Assembly: GCA_003344405.1 (NCBI GenBank)
Contig: NOWV01000145.1
Span: 62,001-126,000 of the forward strand
Direction: 5' to 3'
Length of the DNA: 64,000 bases
Origin: Trichoplax sp. H2
Lineage: Eukaryota; Placozoa; Uniplacotomia; Trichoplacea
Within the stretch, counting starts at the first letter, position 1; every line of letters starts with the position of its first letter. The position numbers and the translations under genes are program-made. Shown here piece by piece: positions 17,501 to 30,410 of this stretch. The notes beneath the pieces were generated by a model. The model was not told the DNA's origin and did no database searches. It worked only from the letters and a program-made list of their open reading frames with translations.

Positions 17501-20500
17501 ATGAAGTTGGAAACCGAGTTAAATGAGGAAAAAGCAGCAAATAAAGAAGCGAATAACCATGCTAACGAACTGGTAATCTCAATTCTCAATTACCAACTTT
17601 ATTAATACAGCAGTGCTAAACATAAAAAATTTCGAAACTGATAACTGTGATGTAGGAAGATAAATCTGAAGAAAGTAAGCGTCAATATCTAGATAAAATA
17701 GTTAAAGGTGGAATCACTTTTCGTAAAGGGGAATATGCTTATATCATCCCAAGGTTAATGAGACAGATTTTATCTAATAAGATTTACGATAAATATTATT
17801 CTTATTAAAATAAAATTATTGCCCGTGGAATTTTAGAGAGAAAAATTTGAAACCACATATTATGTGTATCGAGGATTTATGGAAATCCCCTAGCAACAGC
17901 CAGGTTATCTTAGAGCAAATTAAGTAACTTTAGATGTTAATTCTACTTCGCACTGTAGTTGAAGTTTTTGTGGTGTAATTTGAAGAGTGCTTGTTATTAT
18001 TTAATGAAAAATTTTTTCTGTTAGTGGATAAGTGGGACTTGGTACTACCGTCCAGCTGAAACTTTTCATAGTATATCAACTAAATTCTACAAAAATGTAT
18101 GCTTGTTAATTATGCTCGTAAATGGGTTCTTGTAGACGATTACGACTGAAGACTGTTAATAATATTAAGCTAATAATCCGTTGAATTTTTGATATAGGAA
18201 GTTTTTAGGAGTGATATTAATCACAGTGTAAAAGCTTCCAGTATAATGGGTAAATGCCATGTTATGTATGTTAAAGACTTCATAAGAAGTAGAGCTAAGG
18301 TAACATAAATTTCGGTTATTCCATAGATTATCGAACAATCATTTTTTGACGATAGTTCAAATTTTCACTATCAATAGCGTATACAGTAAATAATTTTTGG
18401 CTTGAATTTTTGACAGAATTTTCCAGAAGATGATATCTACGTATGTGAATCTCGGTACTACGTCCGTTCGAAGTCATTTAAGAAAATGAAAGTTAGCTAC
18501 AATCTAAAGACATCTTTGTTATTATGGAGATAATATAAGATATGTAAATACCTTTTTCTCTCAAACAAGGTTTGGGATTCATCTCAATTTGAAGCTGAAT
18601 ATGAACTCCGCGATGAAATTCTGCAGTTAGATAGATTTTCTTCCGTTTTCGCCAATGTAAATCAAAGCAACAGCGATACGACAACTGGTTCATCAGATGC
18701 TACTGAAGTATATTAAGACTTTTCTTATTTTTTAGTGTCTTTATTATACATAGGCTGTCAATATCTATCTGAATGATGAGGGTTGTATTTTTACATTATC
18801 AATAGAACGTTCTCTTGCCTAGTATAAAAGAGGAGGGCAAAACGTTTTACGAACAACATAAATCAGAAACTGGAACTTTTAAATTAGGTTAGCTTCGTAT
18901 GAACTACTTCGTTAACGTTCATAATTAAATTTCCTTAATGTTTGAATTAACTTTTACAATATGATATCTAACTCTTATTAATAATTATAATCCGCTGGAT
19001 GCAGGAGATTATGTTTACGTTAGATCTGAGGAATCATGGCCTTATATTGCAAGAATTGATAAGATTTGGAACGATAGCAAGTAAAGAGTTCACTTTTGGC
19101 ATCATTTAATTTTTTAGCAAGCTTGACAATCTTAATTTTTAAAATGCGTATATTGTCTACAGAACCGATCTTACGTATTTTCACGGTCCATGGTTCGTGA
19201 GGCCATTGGAGATTAAGCAATCATCAAATCAAGAGTTTTATTTAAAAGAAGTATTCTTATCGAATATCGAAGATACTAATCCTATCCTAAGTATAATCGG
19301 CAGGTGTTCTGTTTTTTCCGTAAAAGATTACTGTTCCTGTAAGTTTCTATTGATGATATTATTTTATGACCCTATCAAAATATGGTAGGATGAAAAATAA
19401 GTTATCACTAAACTCCTTTTCTTTTAGGCCGTATTGTTGATATCCCTGAGGTAGATGTTTATATATGTGAGTCAAAATATAACGAAAGAGATCATCAGAT
19501 CCGAAAACTGAGAGCATTGAAAGTAATTTGCTTTGATTATTAAAAACGTACATTTTATATATAATAAAACAGAGATAATTAGACTTAGAATTTAAAATTT
19601 AAGAAAACTGATTCCCTGATGATTTATGATTACTCGAAACTATTTTATTTACTAATTGCAATACGTCTATCTTTAATGAGAATAACAAATGTGGCTATCG
19701 TTCTTGCAGATTTGTAAATTATCAAGAATTAATTACTTGTGTACTTCTCTTGTTAGAAACATACTTTATCTAGCGAATGTAATGCAGATGAAATTTATTA
19801 CTTCCCATCGGAAATAGAACCAAGCAAGGTAAGCTTTCTTGGAATTACGAGTGCTACAATATGTCAGTTGCTCGCATAGATGTATAGGATTATTTGATGA
19901 GTTTTATTAGTATATCGATGGTTCCGTCGCATTTTTATAGAACTGCTATACATAAAGATACCTTAGACAATTTAAAATATAGTAAGCATCATTTTTGGCA
20001 TTTACTATTGATGTAGGCACCTTTAAAGAAACTTCATCGATCTGATATACAGCAAAGTGAAGAAACCAACGCAGATTCAGAGGTAGTACATATATGCAGT
20101 AAATCATGTATAAATACGTAGTATTAAAATATCGACTATGTTCTATATGATCACAAGTTTGATTCCTCTCTAGTAAGTGGTCTGTATTCGATGACACGCT
20201 TTATTATATGCATATAGCCTAGTGATGATGATGCGCAAGAAAGAAGTTCATTAGAAGATGGTCCTCATACTCAAACGCCCTCACGGTAATGTACTTACAA
20301 TTTTAAATGTATGTAATCTACCATTATCTTACTACTGATTTTATTTTATGCCCCGCAATGTTTAGAAATTCAACTGCTGTCAATTCTACTCAATCTGAAC
20401 AAATTAATGGTGATACTCCGATCCATCCGAGTAATTCTCCCTATGTTCATACTATCGTTCCTCCTAGTGCGCCTGTATATAGTAATACACCCCAAGGTAA

Positions 20501-21400
20501 TATTTATCTGTTGTTGATATTGACTCAGTTAGTTACCAGCTAAACACGCTGTAATCCGTTATCTTTCACAGCCAATCCAATGCCTGTAGATGTTATGCCG
20601 AAAGCTTTCCATCCTCCTCGAAATATTTTTGCAAATGCAGTTCCTAATCCGGTCTCAAATTCTTGGATTCCTCCTACTTCAACGGTTGTGCCCAACAATC
20701 CGAGAGGCACTTATGTTGTACCGCACGCTGTACCAAGTCTTACACCAAATATCCCACCTAATCCTCCCCAAATGGTACCTGTTCAGCCCCCACAGAATTA
20801 CGTTCCAGGTAACCATCAATTAATTGTGCATCTTAATATATTGCAGCTGTATTGGTTAAATTTGAATCGTCTATCATCTAACGTATGAACTACACCCCGT
20901 ATTTATAACTCATCTAGCACCGCCACCAACAAGTGAACAACAAAATAATCAACCGGTTGGCTTAACGCTATCTTTTAATTTCAATCTGATTCTATCTAGT
21001 TTTGAAATAGTTTTGATTTAATACGCTCATAACTTTACTATTTAGAAATCACAACAGTTAGCTATTCAAGATGTTTTTGTTAGCCCTCCTAAAAGTGCAC
21101 GAAAGTTATTACACTCAAACGCCTACAACAGGTTTCTATATCTACCGTATTATGTCTATCGAATGTATATTTTAAACTGTGTCTGATCTATTTAATTTGT
21201 CCGAAAGATACCTGGATGCTCTAGAAAAAGAACAAAATTTTCCTCCATCTCAACCTAGGAATTCATCATTGCGCTTGAAACCGGAAGAATGGTTAGCTAG
21301 TAGTGCGTTAATAAATAATGGCAATTACATAGAAATTTTACGCTCTCTCAAAGAGAACTTGCTACGCGATGCAGTAAGACTTTCCAGTTTGTATAAATGA
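8563..21400 (+). CDS. PBRM1: Polybromo-1, PBAF chromatin-remodelling subunit
   Basis: 45-exon model, 4098 bp, 1365 residues: 8563-8676, 12012-12158, 12663-12731, 12904-13002, 13527-13621, 13769-13808, 13878-13993, 14097-14166, 14331-14429, 14540-14593, 14682-14760, 14873-14955, 15048-15101, 15273-15350, 15421-15510, 15587-15641, 15763-15820, 15904-15973, 16044-16097, 16162-16239, 16429-16518, 16591-16642, 16718-16803, 16884-16954, 17018-17084, 17171-17257, 17402-17572, 17656-17753, 17837-17903, 18025-18096, 18198-18299, 18417-18491, 18570-18707, 18806-18887, 19005-19080, 19163-19338, 19428-19522, 19757-19828, 20017-20082, 20218-20285, 20366-20496, 20572-20808, 20918-20955, 21046-21131, 21208-21400. 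PBRM1 reads acetyl-lysine on histones within PBAF. Five bromodomains at residues ~58-155, 189-300, 328-447, 467-581, 582-742; BAH domains ~743-880 and 927-1093; then a Pro-rich tail ending in the conserved RKLLHSNAY block. No HMG box. Exon 1 (basic KQKRRK, good ATG context) sits 3.3 kb upstream and is the least certain; all other joins are well supported. Confidence 0.92.
9240..10930. repeat. Diverged ~225 bp tandem repeat in PBRM1 intron 1
   Basis: A recurring core (GCAATGATTGCAAATCG and variants) appears near 9427, 9796, 10017, 10245, 10478, 10675 and 10901, spaced mostly 197-233 bp, with one 369 bp gap. Each is preceded by CGCTTCAGTGAATTTTT-like and followed by TTTATCGTCATTTGGC-like sequence. 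Copies are strongly diverged. The open frame at 9270-9560 lies inside this array and is not considered a gene. Confidence 0.8.
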
Positions 21401-22658
21401 ACACAATCTAGGTATAAACTTTGGCAGTATTTTTTCGATCTCAAATAATCGATCTGTCCTTGTGGTAATACGATTTAAATATGTAAAGATTTATGATTAC
21501 TTTCGATAATGTAATCTTTGGCTATTTTCACAACAGTTATGCAAAACAGAATTTTGTATTTGTTTTAAATTTTATTAGTTTATCGACTTTACTTACAATA
21601 AGACGTGTTCGTGCTCTGTTCAAAGTTGTGAATACGTTCTGTTAAGTTACGTGATAATCACTTTTTAACCATAATTAAAGATTATACGTTGGTAATCTAT
21701 TAGTAATTTATTACAGCTGGTGGTCCTCATTCTACTACCTGATCCAATATCGGCCACTGCAATAATAGTTTTCATTTTAAAAATTACGACTGTGATAATT
21801 CTAATTGGGATCACGTTTACAATTGTATATTCAAAATAGTATGTTTAATGAAAACTAGTAAAACACCTTTTAAATATATATTCGATTTCGTGATATCGTT
21901 TTAATAAGAGAGACCTTTAGCACGTTACTGTTAATACTTGTAGTTTTAATCAACTACGTTAGCTTCCGAAATAATTACAGTCTTTGTACTGTAGTAAATG
22001 TTTTGTCTAACTTTTACATACCTTTCAATTATGGTATTCATTATAAAATATTTACCTCGATTAAGTTAGAGGACTGGCAGTACAAAATGTAACTGTTTAC
22101 AACAATATGATATCAAATAAATTTTAAAACAACTATCAATATAATACTGCTCGCATTTTTGAGTGTTATTATCGTCATGAATATTAAAATTTAGAAGCTA
22201 TTATGACTGTATCCTTTTCTATAAATACTCATTGTTTGGCAGGATAGTAAGATTTACTATCGTTCCACGGTGTATGAAAATCTTTCGTTTATTAGCATCT
22301 CCATTCTTAAGATTATAATATTGTACATAAATATTATTACGTAATAAACCATCCATCATTATGACTACAATAACACACAAGATGGGGTAAGCGTATGGCA
22401 ATAGTGTGCATACTATAGGAAAGCTTCATGCAACGATTGAGTTTCTGAGTTATGATTATAAATTGAATTCAATATCTACACTGCCTAATTTAGCAAAAAA
22501 TCGCCAAGGTTTCCTGGATTTCATATCAATTCACAATAACAGTGTGCTGGTGCTGGCCACTGATAAAAAATATAATTACCGTTTGAGAAATGAGAGTTGT
22601 ATTCATATATTTTTGGTTATAAAATCTTGCATATTGATCAGATATTATTGTATAAGGA
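21401..22658. other. Convergent spacer between PBRM1 and eEFSec
   Basis: About 1.26 kb of AT-rich sequence between two stop codons. Nothing coding or repetitive was recognised; it should hold both 3' UTRs. Confidence 0.6.
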
Positions 22659-25600
22659 TTAATTTTGAATCATTTTCTTTTTTTTATCATATATATATCG
22701 TTTAAATTTCAACTGGACTAGCACAGATTTAATTTTCGTATCTGCCCCTTCTTTAGCTGTAATCATAAATTTTAATTAAGTTAAGATTCACGTAAAAAAT
22801 GCTGTATAACATAAAAATCTTACATTTGGATTTAGCTTTCTTTAATTCAATAGAATTTAGTAATTCCTGTGTTAGACCATCTATTATAATTATAGAACAA
22901 TTGAAATTAGATATTTTATTTGGCGGCTGAGAGTTTAAGCGAACAAATTTTTTTTACGATAGAATACTAAAATATTGTAGTAATTACCAGGAAATCTCAA
23001 TTTTACTTTTCCACTCTGACCAAATGATCCTTCTATAAATCCAGTTTCACCTGTAGTACAAATCATTCTGTGCGTCAACATTGTTTATAATTTCGTTGTT
23101 AATTGCTATAATATATAACAAGTTCTTACCTGTTGATAAGGTAACTTTTAAATTGGAAAATAATTGTATGTTGGTTTCCTTTTTAAATATTGATTTGGCA
23201 ATTACTGTGTATTCATCCATTACCTAAGCATATGTAAAGGATATCAAATTGGTATACATATTATGATATTGTGTTACAATGTTTGCCAAAGAATGAAGAC
23301 TTTTGAAATGTAAGTTACGATTCTAATATTTAAATATCGCAAGATGGAATTTATCCTCATGTAATGCGACTTACTCGCTCAACAACACCTTCTCTAGTTT
23401 TATTCTTGTAAATCTTCAAGCGAGGCAGCACGGTTTCTTCATAGTCCTTTAATTGGTGTCGTAAAAGTGACAATTATTGTTAGGGTGTTTATTAACTTAA
23501 TTGCTTAGAATAGTAATCAATCACCATTTGCATTTGATAAAATGCAACTAACGGCATTGCCCAAGTAAAATCATTGCATTTTATATTATCCTAAAATCCT
23601 CGCTACCTTCTCGGTAATTCCGTATACGGAATGGCCATGAAATGCTAATCGACAAGTTTTAGCATGTATCTCAAATTAAGGAAAGAAACCTTCAAGAATT
23701 ATTAATCTAGATTCTAAGGGTATAACTATGTTAGCTTAGTTACACATATATTTTCAATGGATATGAATATCAGTATCCAATCTAGAGCCAATGATAATGG
23801 TATTATGGGGATAAGAAACTGCCTTTTCAAATTCAATTAGCGCAAAATAATCTTTTGCTGGAGTATCACTGGAGTCGTTACTTGGTAGATCACTTTCATA
23901 TAGATACTCTCGATCGAAGTCGAAATTTATCCTGTCTGTATAAAGGTAATATTTAAGACTTTAGTACAAGCTACAAGAATAATCCTATATTTCTACTATC
24001 GCCTAAGTGAATAAGTTTATTTAGAATGTCAAGCTGAATGATTTACCTAAAGCAGTTTCAGCACTAGAGGATTTCGGTAATGAAAAAAATGTTGCTCGTC
24101 CTAAAATGGTATGATGACCAGCAGTAACTGAAACAAGATTATAACATTGTAATGGCACATTTGAACTCAATACCGTAAAACTTGTATTTACTTGAAACAG
24201 TATACATTATGGAATGCCATTAAATCGTTTAAAGCGTAGAAAAGGGTCAAGATGAAAAAATTATCTGAGTGATAATGAGTGCATCATACACGTACGTGTC
24301 TTGGAAGTGACAAAGCAATAGGCTTAACTGCGTGTGTATATGCCGTAATAAATCACTATATCGTTGGTTATGAATTATCACTTCCGCAGTAATCGTAGAA
24401 TCTGAGATAGTAAATCCTATAATTTTTTTAAAGTCGTAATCACAATATAAAATATATAAAAATAGAATTTACGTCATTTTCACAATTGCATGTATAGGCA
24501 AAACGCTTCAGTACATAGTATGATTCTATAGTAGGATCTTAATTATTGGTTAAGCAATATAATAAGGATTAAATATTAATACACTAAATACTCTTTGTTC
24601 AACGTGTACAGGATATGTCGGGTATATATATTAATTAATATATTATAATCGTATTTCTTTGTCACTGCTTACTTACCATGTATCTTTGATTTCGATTCAC
24701 AAGAACTTTTAAAATATTTTATCCGTTGCAAAGCCACAACGCAAGCTAACAGGAGAAGATCACTCGTAAGTATAAATTTAAACACAGTTATATTATCCAA
24801 TTTTACAAATATAATCTAAATCTTTTAATTTAAACCAATTTAAATATTTGGTCATCATTTAAGTTTCATAAAACGTGAGATAAATTTCGTAACAGAATCT
24901 AAATAAATAATTAAAAGCCTCACCATTAATTGCTACTATGGATTTTGGTGTACAAAGCAATCCTCTCTCTAGCTGTTTAGGATCAAACTGAGTTACACAT
25001 ATTCCAACTCTATCACCCTAGTTAGGTTAATAAATGCAAATCAATTCTATAATAATTTCATAAGTATGTTTAGAGAAATAGAATAAATTAAACCTGTTTA
25101 GCTTTTGAAACCGCTTTCTTAAAAATTTGCATAGATTTAACTTTCTTTTGGATTTTTAGTTCCGGAATTTCAATAGTCTTAAGTAAAGAAACACGTTGAA
25201 AAGGTGCATAATTCAAAAATTGTGTATAAATAGGTCTAGGATCAACAAAGAAATATCGATTTATATAAAACTTACATCATTTATTCCGATACTTCCAGAC
25301 AGGACAGTTCCGGTCATGACAGTTCCTTGGCCTCGAATCGAGAAGCAATGATCGACAGCAAATATAAAATCTCCATCTTCAGAGCGGGTTGGGATATAAG
25401 TAAGATTCATCAAAAACTATTGAATAAGTTGATAACGTTAGTTGAATAATAAATCAATATTCAATCTAGAAGATACTATCAGTTATATAGCAACGTAAGT
25501 TAATCAAAAATTATAGTAGCTACGCTAACTTACATCAATTAATGTTTGGATGCCTTCACTCTGATTCTGACCAACCTGCAGTATTTGGAAAATGTGGTAT

Positions 25601-28600
25601 CTCTAAATAACATCATGACATACTATTGTAGTCAGTTTTATCAAAGATTTAATTACCTCAGCTCCACCAGGTACTGCAGCGACGCTAACCATAGGGGCCT
25701 CAGCAAATTTGGTATTTTGTAGTGTTTTGCGCAGTCTCTTTGACATCTAGTTCCAACGATATCATTTTAAATTGACATGATTTCTTAAGATATTTTTAAA
25801 GTCAACTATCGCTATGGTGAATTACTTTTACCTTTTCGATTTGTTGCAGCTTACTCTCAGGTTTCAATAAGTCGATTTTATTTAAAACGATTAGCATTTT
25901 ATCGCAAGTAATTTCACCAATAATTAAACACTAGTTTAAAAGAAGAATTATTGTATCAACATACCAAAAGTGTTATAATCTAATTTTGAGAAGAAAGAAA
26001 GGTATCTTTCAGTACATATTTTTAACTAGCAAACCTCCGCTGTCTGTGTCTGGATTCCTTTAGTAATATCTATGACCAAGATCATTAAATCGATAATTTG
26101 GGCTCCTAAGATAAAATTAAAAATTCAGTTTATCTGGAATACACGTAATCTCGAAAGTTTTAAGTTCTAAACCCTATCATTACACCTATGGTGTTATCAT
26201 AAGATCGTGTAGTTTTTGAAATCTCATTGTAGAATAACTACAATAATAAAAATATTCTTATTTAATTAAATTCATCATAAATCCGTCAAAGCGTCTTCTC
26301 CTTCTATTATAATTATTTGCATGTATACCGTAAGTTTAGCTCTTTCATACGCGTATAAATGCACGTTGATAGGGATAAATTTTTCAATAGCAATTGGTAT
26401 TCTAATGTCGTATTACCTAGCTTTTGATCACTTATATAATATTGTACTTCTCTACTTAATCTATCCATCAATGGATTCTAATGCAGTGTATTTTCTAGTC
26501 TGCCTATTCGAGCAGTCAACTAGCTGGGACATATACACAAGATCAGATACATTTATTTACAACTGTAGTCTTTACAAATAATTAGTACCAGTAAAATTGT
26601 GAGCTATTAATGCCATTTAGTGCTAATACATATGTATGCAATTATTTTATTATGTAATACAAGGGTTATCTAAATGTATGTATACAATTAGTTTACTGGT
26701 AAATAACGCGCAGCAATTATCAGACAGCAGTACTATATATAATAAGTTATGTCAACTAATGACCTAGACTTAGCATAAACGAAACAGTAAGATGTATTGT
26801 ATGAATGACAAAACATTACTGAAATCGAAATCTTTAAATTAGCTTACCTCCAATAACAGTTTTAATAAGAGATGCATGTCCTGGGCAGTCGACTAATGTG
26901 AATTGAAGTGTTTCATAACCTTTTCCTGAAATTGAAATGGTAAGCATTAGCTATTATAACATCACGAACACCTTCTCAGTCCATGTGTTCAGACAATGTT
27001 ATTTGAAACGATCGTAAAGCGACTACTTGACTTTATATAGTTATAACCATGCTTTCAAAATTTTACGCTAGTCGTTTATCCAGATCTTACTACTGTCTAT
27101 AGTTATCAATTGTAACCAATAGTTGCAACTGTACTGTATAATGAAAATTGAACTTTACGACCACGTATACCTTCCAAATGTTTAGGAATCGGAACAGCGA
27201 AAGAAGAAAATCCTAGAATAACATAAGTACAAAGAGATGGTCAATTATCGGGTTAGTGTAAGGGCAATTTTCAGCCTGATAAGATTGCTACTTTAAAGCA
27301 ACTATTTCGTAAAACGTCACCATTTAAATGGATAAGAACGAGCTAGTTTTCAGGAAAAGGTATCTTCAAAATTTCAATACTTACCTAAATCTAAGGTAAT
27401 TCCACGCTCTTGACTTTGTGGATTTTTATCGAAAGATGCGGTAGAAGCGGTTGTACTCAGAGCTTTAGCTACCATCAAGATATCAATAAAGTTATAATTA
27501 TTAATAGAACAATGTTATAAGGTAATGAACTAGCATGCTGTTAGATACAGTAAAATTAGTTTAAGAAAAGTGATTTTAATGTATTTAAGGGCAGTATACG
27601 AAATATTTTTATTGGCAGAAGGTGGGCTAACCAATAGCAAGTAGTATATCACTATCAACGCGTAGGAGTAAGTCATGAGAGAGAATTAGGTTAAGACATT
27701 ACTTCGGTAAACGCTACCAAAGTCAATTAGCATGGTATAATATAGTAATACAAACAACTGTATAAGGAAAATAGTCCCAGCGTATTTCTAGATCAATTTA
27801 TGAACAGTTTTGACCAATAATAAGGAGAAAGTTGGGCAAACTAATAGTAGATAGTATGTAGTCAGGTAAGGATTAGTCTTAGACGTTGCATCCGCTATAA
27901 ATATGTTGTCAAATGATCGATGATGTAGCATGAGAAAAGTAGTTTTAACGTATTTTATACTATTCTAGCAGCATTTTTTACGCTACTATAAATAAGAAGA
28001 AGGCTGGGTTTATTAACGAGTACAAGTGGGATATAGCCTATCAATGCTAAGCTTAGTCAATATTGCAATAGCAAGTAGCAAAGTAGCCTAGCAACAAGCA
28101 CTGCAAGCAAGCATTAAAAATTGCCTTTCAACGCTGCAATTGGGTAAGCACAGGCTATACATATACACTAGCATTATTATCCAAGGAAGACGAGGGAAAG
28201 TAGTTCCAATGTATTCTACGCCGTAATACCTTTTACTACTATTATAAATGAGGAGAAAAGTGGACTTAGCCAATATTGCGATAACTAATGGCCAATCAAC
28301 CTCAATGCTTGCTCGTACGGCTAGTATTGCCTAAAAATTGGCTTGAAAATATGATCACTACATAGCCATAAGCTATACATAAGTAGAGAGCAAAACTAAA
28401 TCATAACATAGCCTGAAGAGAAGTCATTCTAATACAATCTAGCCTATTCTATCAGATCATTTCACTCCCGTATATGTGGGGAGAATGATGAGCTAGCCAA
28501 GCAGCATCTCCAATCAATGTCCGACATGTATGTTATGAGATCGTAGCATGGTTTAATTGCAATCTATGGTTACCTAGTGAAGTTTTTCCACTATCCACAT

Positions 28601-28640
28601 GGCCAAGTAATCCCACATTAAAATTCAGAACTTGATTCAT
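22659..28640 (-). CDS. EEFSEC: Selenocysteine-specific elongation factor eEFSec
   Basis: Complete model on the minus strand, 20 exons: 28640-28574, 27468-27385, 27212-27171, 26925-26848, 26105-26035, 25930-25832, 25746-25657, 25575-25534, 25416-25276, 25177-25094, 25017-24924, 24745-24677, 24127-24047, 23935-23765, 23665-23607, 23446-23375, 23223-23130, 23050-22988, 22880-22824, 22756-22659. Total 1656 bp, 551 residues (human about 596). It delivers Sec-tRNA to ribosomes at recoded UGA. GTPase motifs: G1 GHVDSGKT (14-21), G2 in ERGIT, G3 DCPGH (77-81), G4 NKID (131-134), G5-like VSVAAVPGG. Then domain 2 (VDHCFSIRGQGTVMTGT), domain 3, and the eEFSec-specific domain IV with IFKKETNIQLF, GSFGQSGKVK and a C-terminal LKFKRYIYD block. 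Intron 14 is a U12-type AT-AC intron. The gene implies that selenoproteins are made here. Confidence 0.95.
23666..23764 (-). other. U12-type AT-AC intron in eEFSec
   Basis: On the minus strand the intron starts with ATATCCATTG (23764 downward) and ends in GATAC at 23666. TTCCTTAAT at 23683-23675 is the minor-spliceosome branch-site consensus, with the branch A 10 nt from the 3' end. No GT donor is available before an in-frame stop just beyond the exon. Joining at AT-AC gives the conserved eEFSec stretch DTDIHAKTCRLAFHG in phase. The 5' site differs from ATATCCTTT at position 7. Confidence 0.9.
27550..28560. repeat. Diverged ~200 bp repeat in eEFSec intron 1
   Basis: Related segments recur near 27610, 27820, 27990, 28250 and 28480. 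They share an (A/G)AGGAGAA-(A/G)-GTGG(G/A)CTAGCCAATAG-like core followed by AGTAG and TCAAC/TCAATG elements. Copies differ by many substitutions and indels; the period ranges from about 170 to 260 bp. Confidence 0.6.
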
Positions 28641-29192
28641 ATTTATAGTCGTAAAGCAGTGCTGAAATGCTCGTAATAAGTGAATAATCGATTTGTTTTC
28701 TACTGGATTTGCTGAATTTTCCCTTAGCTCGACGGCAATGAAATCATCCAGCGCTAGCGACCTTGATCGTTATGGATCACTATGACCACGAAAAGAATGA
28801 TATAAATATTGTAGAGTACAGTATGAGTTATTGGGCGACACTTGAGTATGTATATAGTCTATACTAGAAAGGCATCAACAATGCATTTCACGTCCACTAG
28901 GCACTGCTGTATACTATCCGAAACAGTCGTATCGAGGTAAAGGTATAGTATGCCATTATCCCATCATCGGTGGCAAATTATATAGGCCTGCCTTGAAGAG
29001 AATTCTGCACTAGAGTAAAATGATATTTACAGTAAATCGAGTAGAAATTAAGCGAACAGGAGAATGCTTAACGGATAGAGACTTTATTAGCTGTAAGGAA
29101 TGCATTAGATCGTTGCATCTGCAACCATGATATGGAGGGAGGTATGGATAGTTACGAAGAAAGCATGGCGAGGAAAGACCCTCAAGGGCTGA

Positions 29193-30410
29193 TGATATCA
29201 TTGCATGCCTACCCTTGATCCTAGGCTCCAGTTAGACTACAGTACAGCTAAATGGGTGGAATTACTTATAGCAAAGTACCGATAGCATTGCTTTGCTCTA
29301 ATGAGATCAATGCATGCCTACACTTGATCCTAGGCTCGAGTTAGACTAGCGCTGGATGGGTGGAATCACTTATAGCAAAGTACCGATAGCATTGCCTTGC
29401 TCTAATGAGATCATTGCATGCCTACTCTTGATCCTAGGCTCAAGTTAGACTACAGCTGGATGGGTGGAATCACTTATAGCAAAGTACCGATAGCATTGCT
29501 TTGCTCTAATGAGATCAATGCATGCCTACACTTGATCCTAGGCTCGAGTTAGACTACAGCTGGATGGGTGGAATCACTTATAGCAAAGTACCGATAGCAT
29601 TGCTTTGCTCTAATGAGATCAATGCATGCCTACTCTTGATCCTAGGCTCGAGTTCGACTAGCGCTGGATGGGTGGAATCACTTATAGCAAAGTACCGATA
29701 GCATTGCTTTGCTCTAACGAGATCATTGCATGCCTACTCTTGATCCTAGGCTCGAGTTCGACTAGCACTGGATGGGTGGAATCTTTTATAGTAAAGTACT
29801 GATAGCATTGCTTTGCTCTAATGAGATCAATGCATGACTAGTTGACTACCCTTGATCCTAGGCTCGAGTTAGACTACAGCTGGATGGGTGGAATCACTTA
29901 TAGCAAAGTACTGATAGCATTGCCTTGCTCTAATGAGATCATTGCATGCCTACCCTTGATCCTAGGCTCGAGTCAGACTACAGCTGGATGGGTGGAATCA
30001 CTTATAGTAAAGTACTGATAGCATTGCTTTGCTCTAATGAGATCAATGCATGCCTACACTTGATCCTAGGCTCGAGTCAGACTACAGCTGGATGGGTGGA
30101 ATCACTTATAGCAAAGTACTGATAGCATTGCCTTACTCTAATGAGATCATTGCATACCTACCCTTGATCCTAGGCTCTAGTTAGACTACAGCTGGATGAG
30201 TGGAATCACTTATAGTAAAGTACTGATAGTATTGCCTTGCTTTAATAAGATCAATGCATGCCTACCCTTGATCCTAGGCTCGAGTTCGACTAGAGCTGGA
30301 TGGGTAGAATCACTTATAGCACAGTAATGATAGCATTGCTTTGCTCTAATGAGATCATTGCACGCTTGTAAGTTCTAGGCTCGAGCTCAACTTGAGCTGG
30401 ACCAGGAAAT
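29193..30410. repeat. ~105 bp satellite array, 12 copies
   Basis: The landmark ATCCTAGGCTC recurs at about 29219, 29328, 29431, 29535, 29639, 29743, 29857, 29958, 30064, 30167, 30269 and a decayed copy at 30373, a mean period of about 105 bp. Each unit carries TGCATGCCTAC, CCTAGG, CTCGAG, GCTGGATGGGTGGAATCACT and AGCATTGCTTTGCTCTAATG. Central copies are nearly identical while end copies are more diverged, as expected for unequal exchange. There is no continuous open frame across units. Confidence 0.95.

Noticed and set aside
26321-26581. 86-codon plus-strand open frame
   Set aside because: Antisense to intron sequence of eEFSec, hydrophobic by AT bias, no motif.
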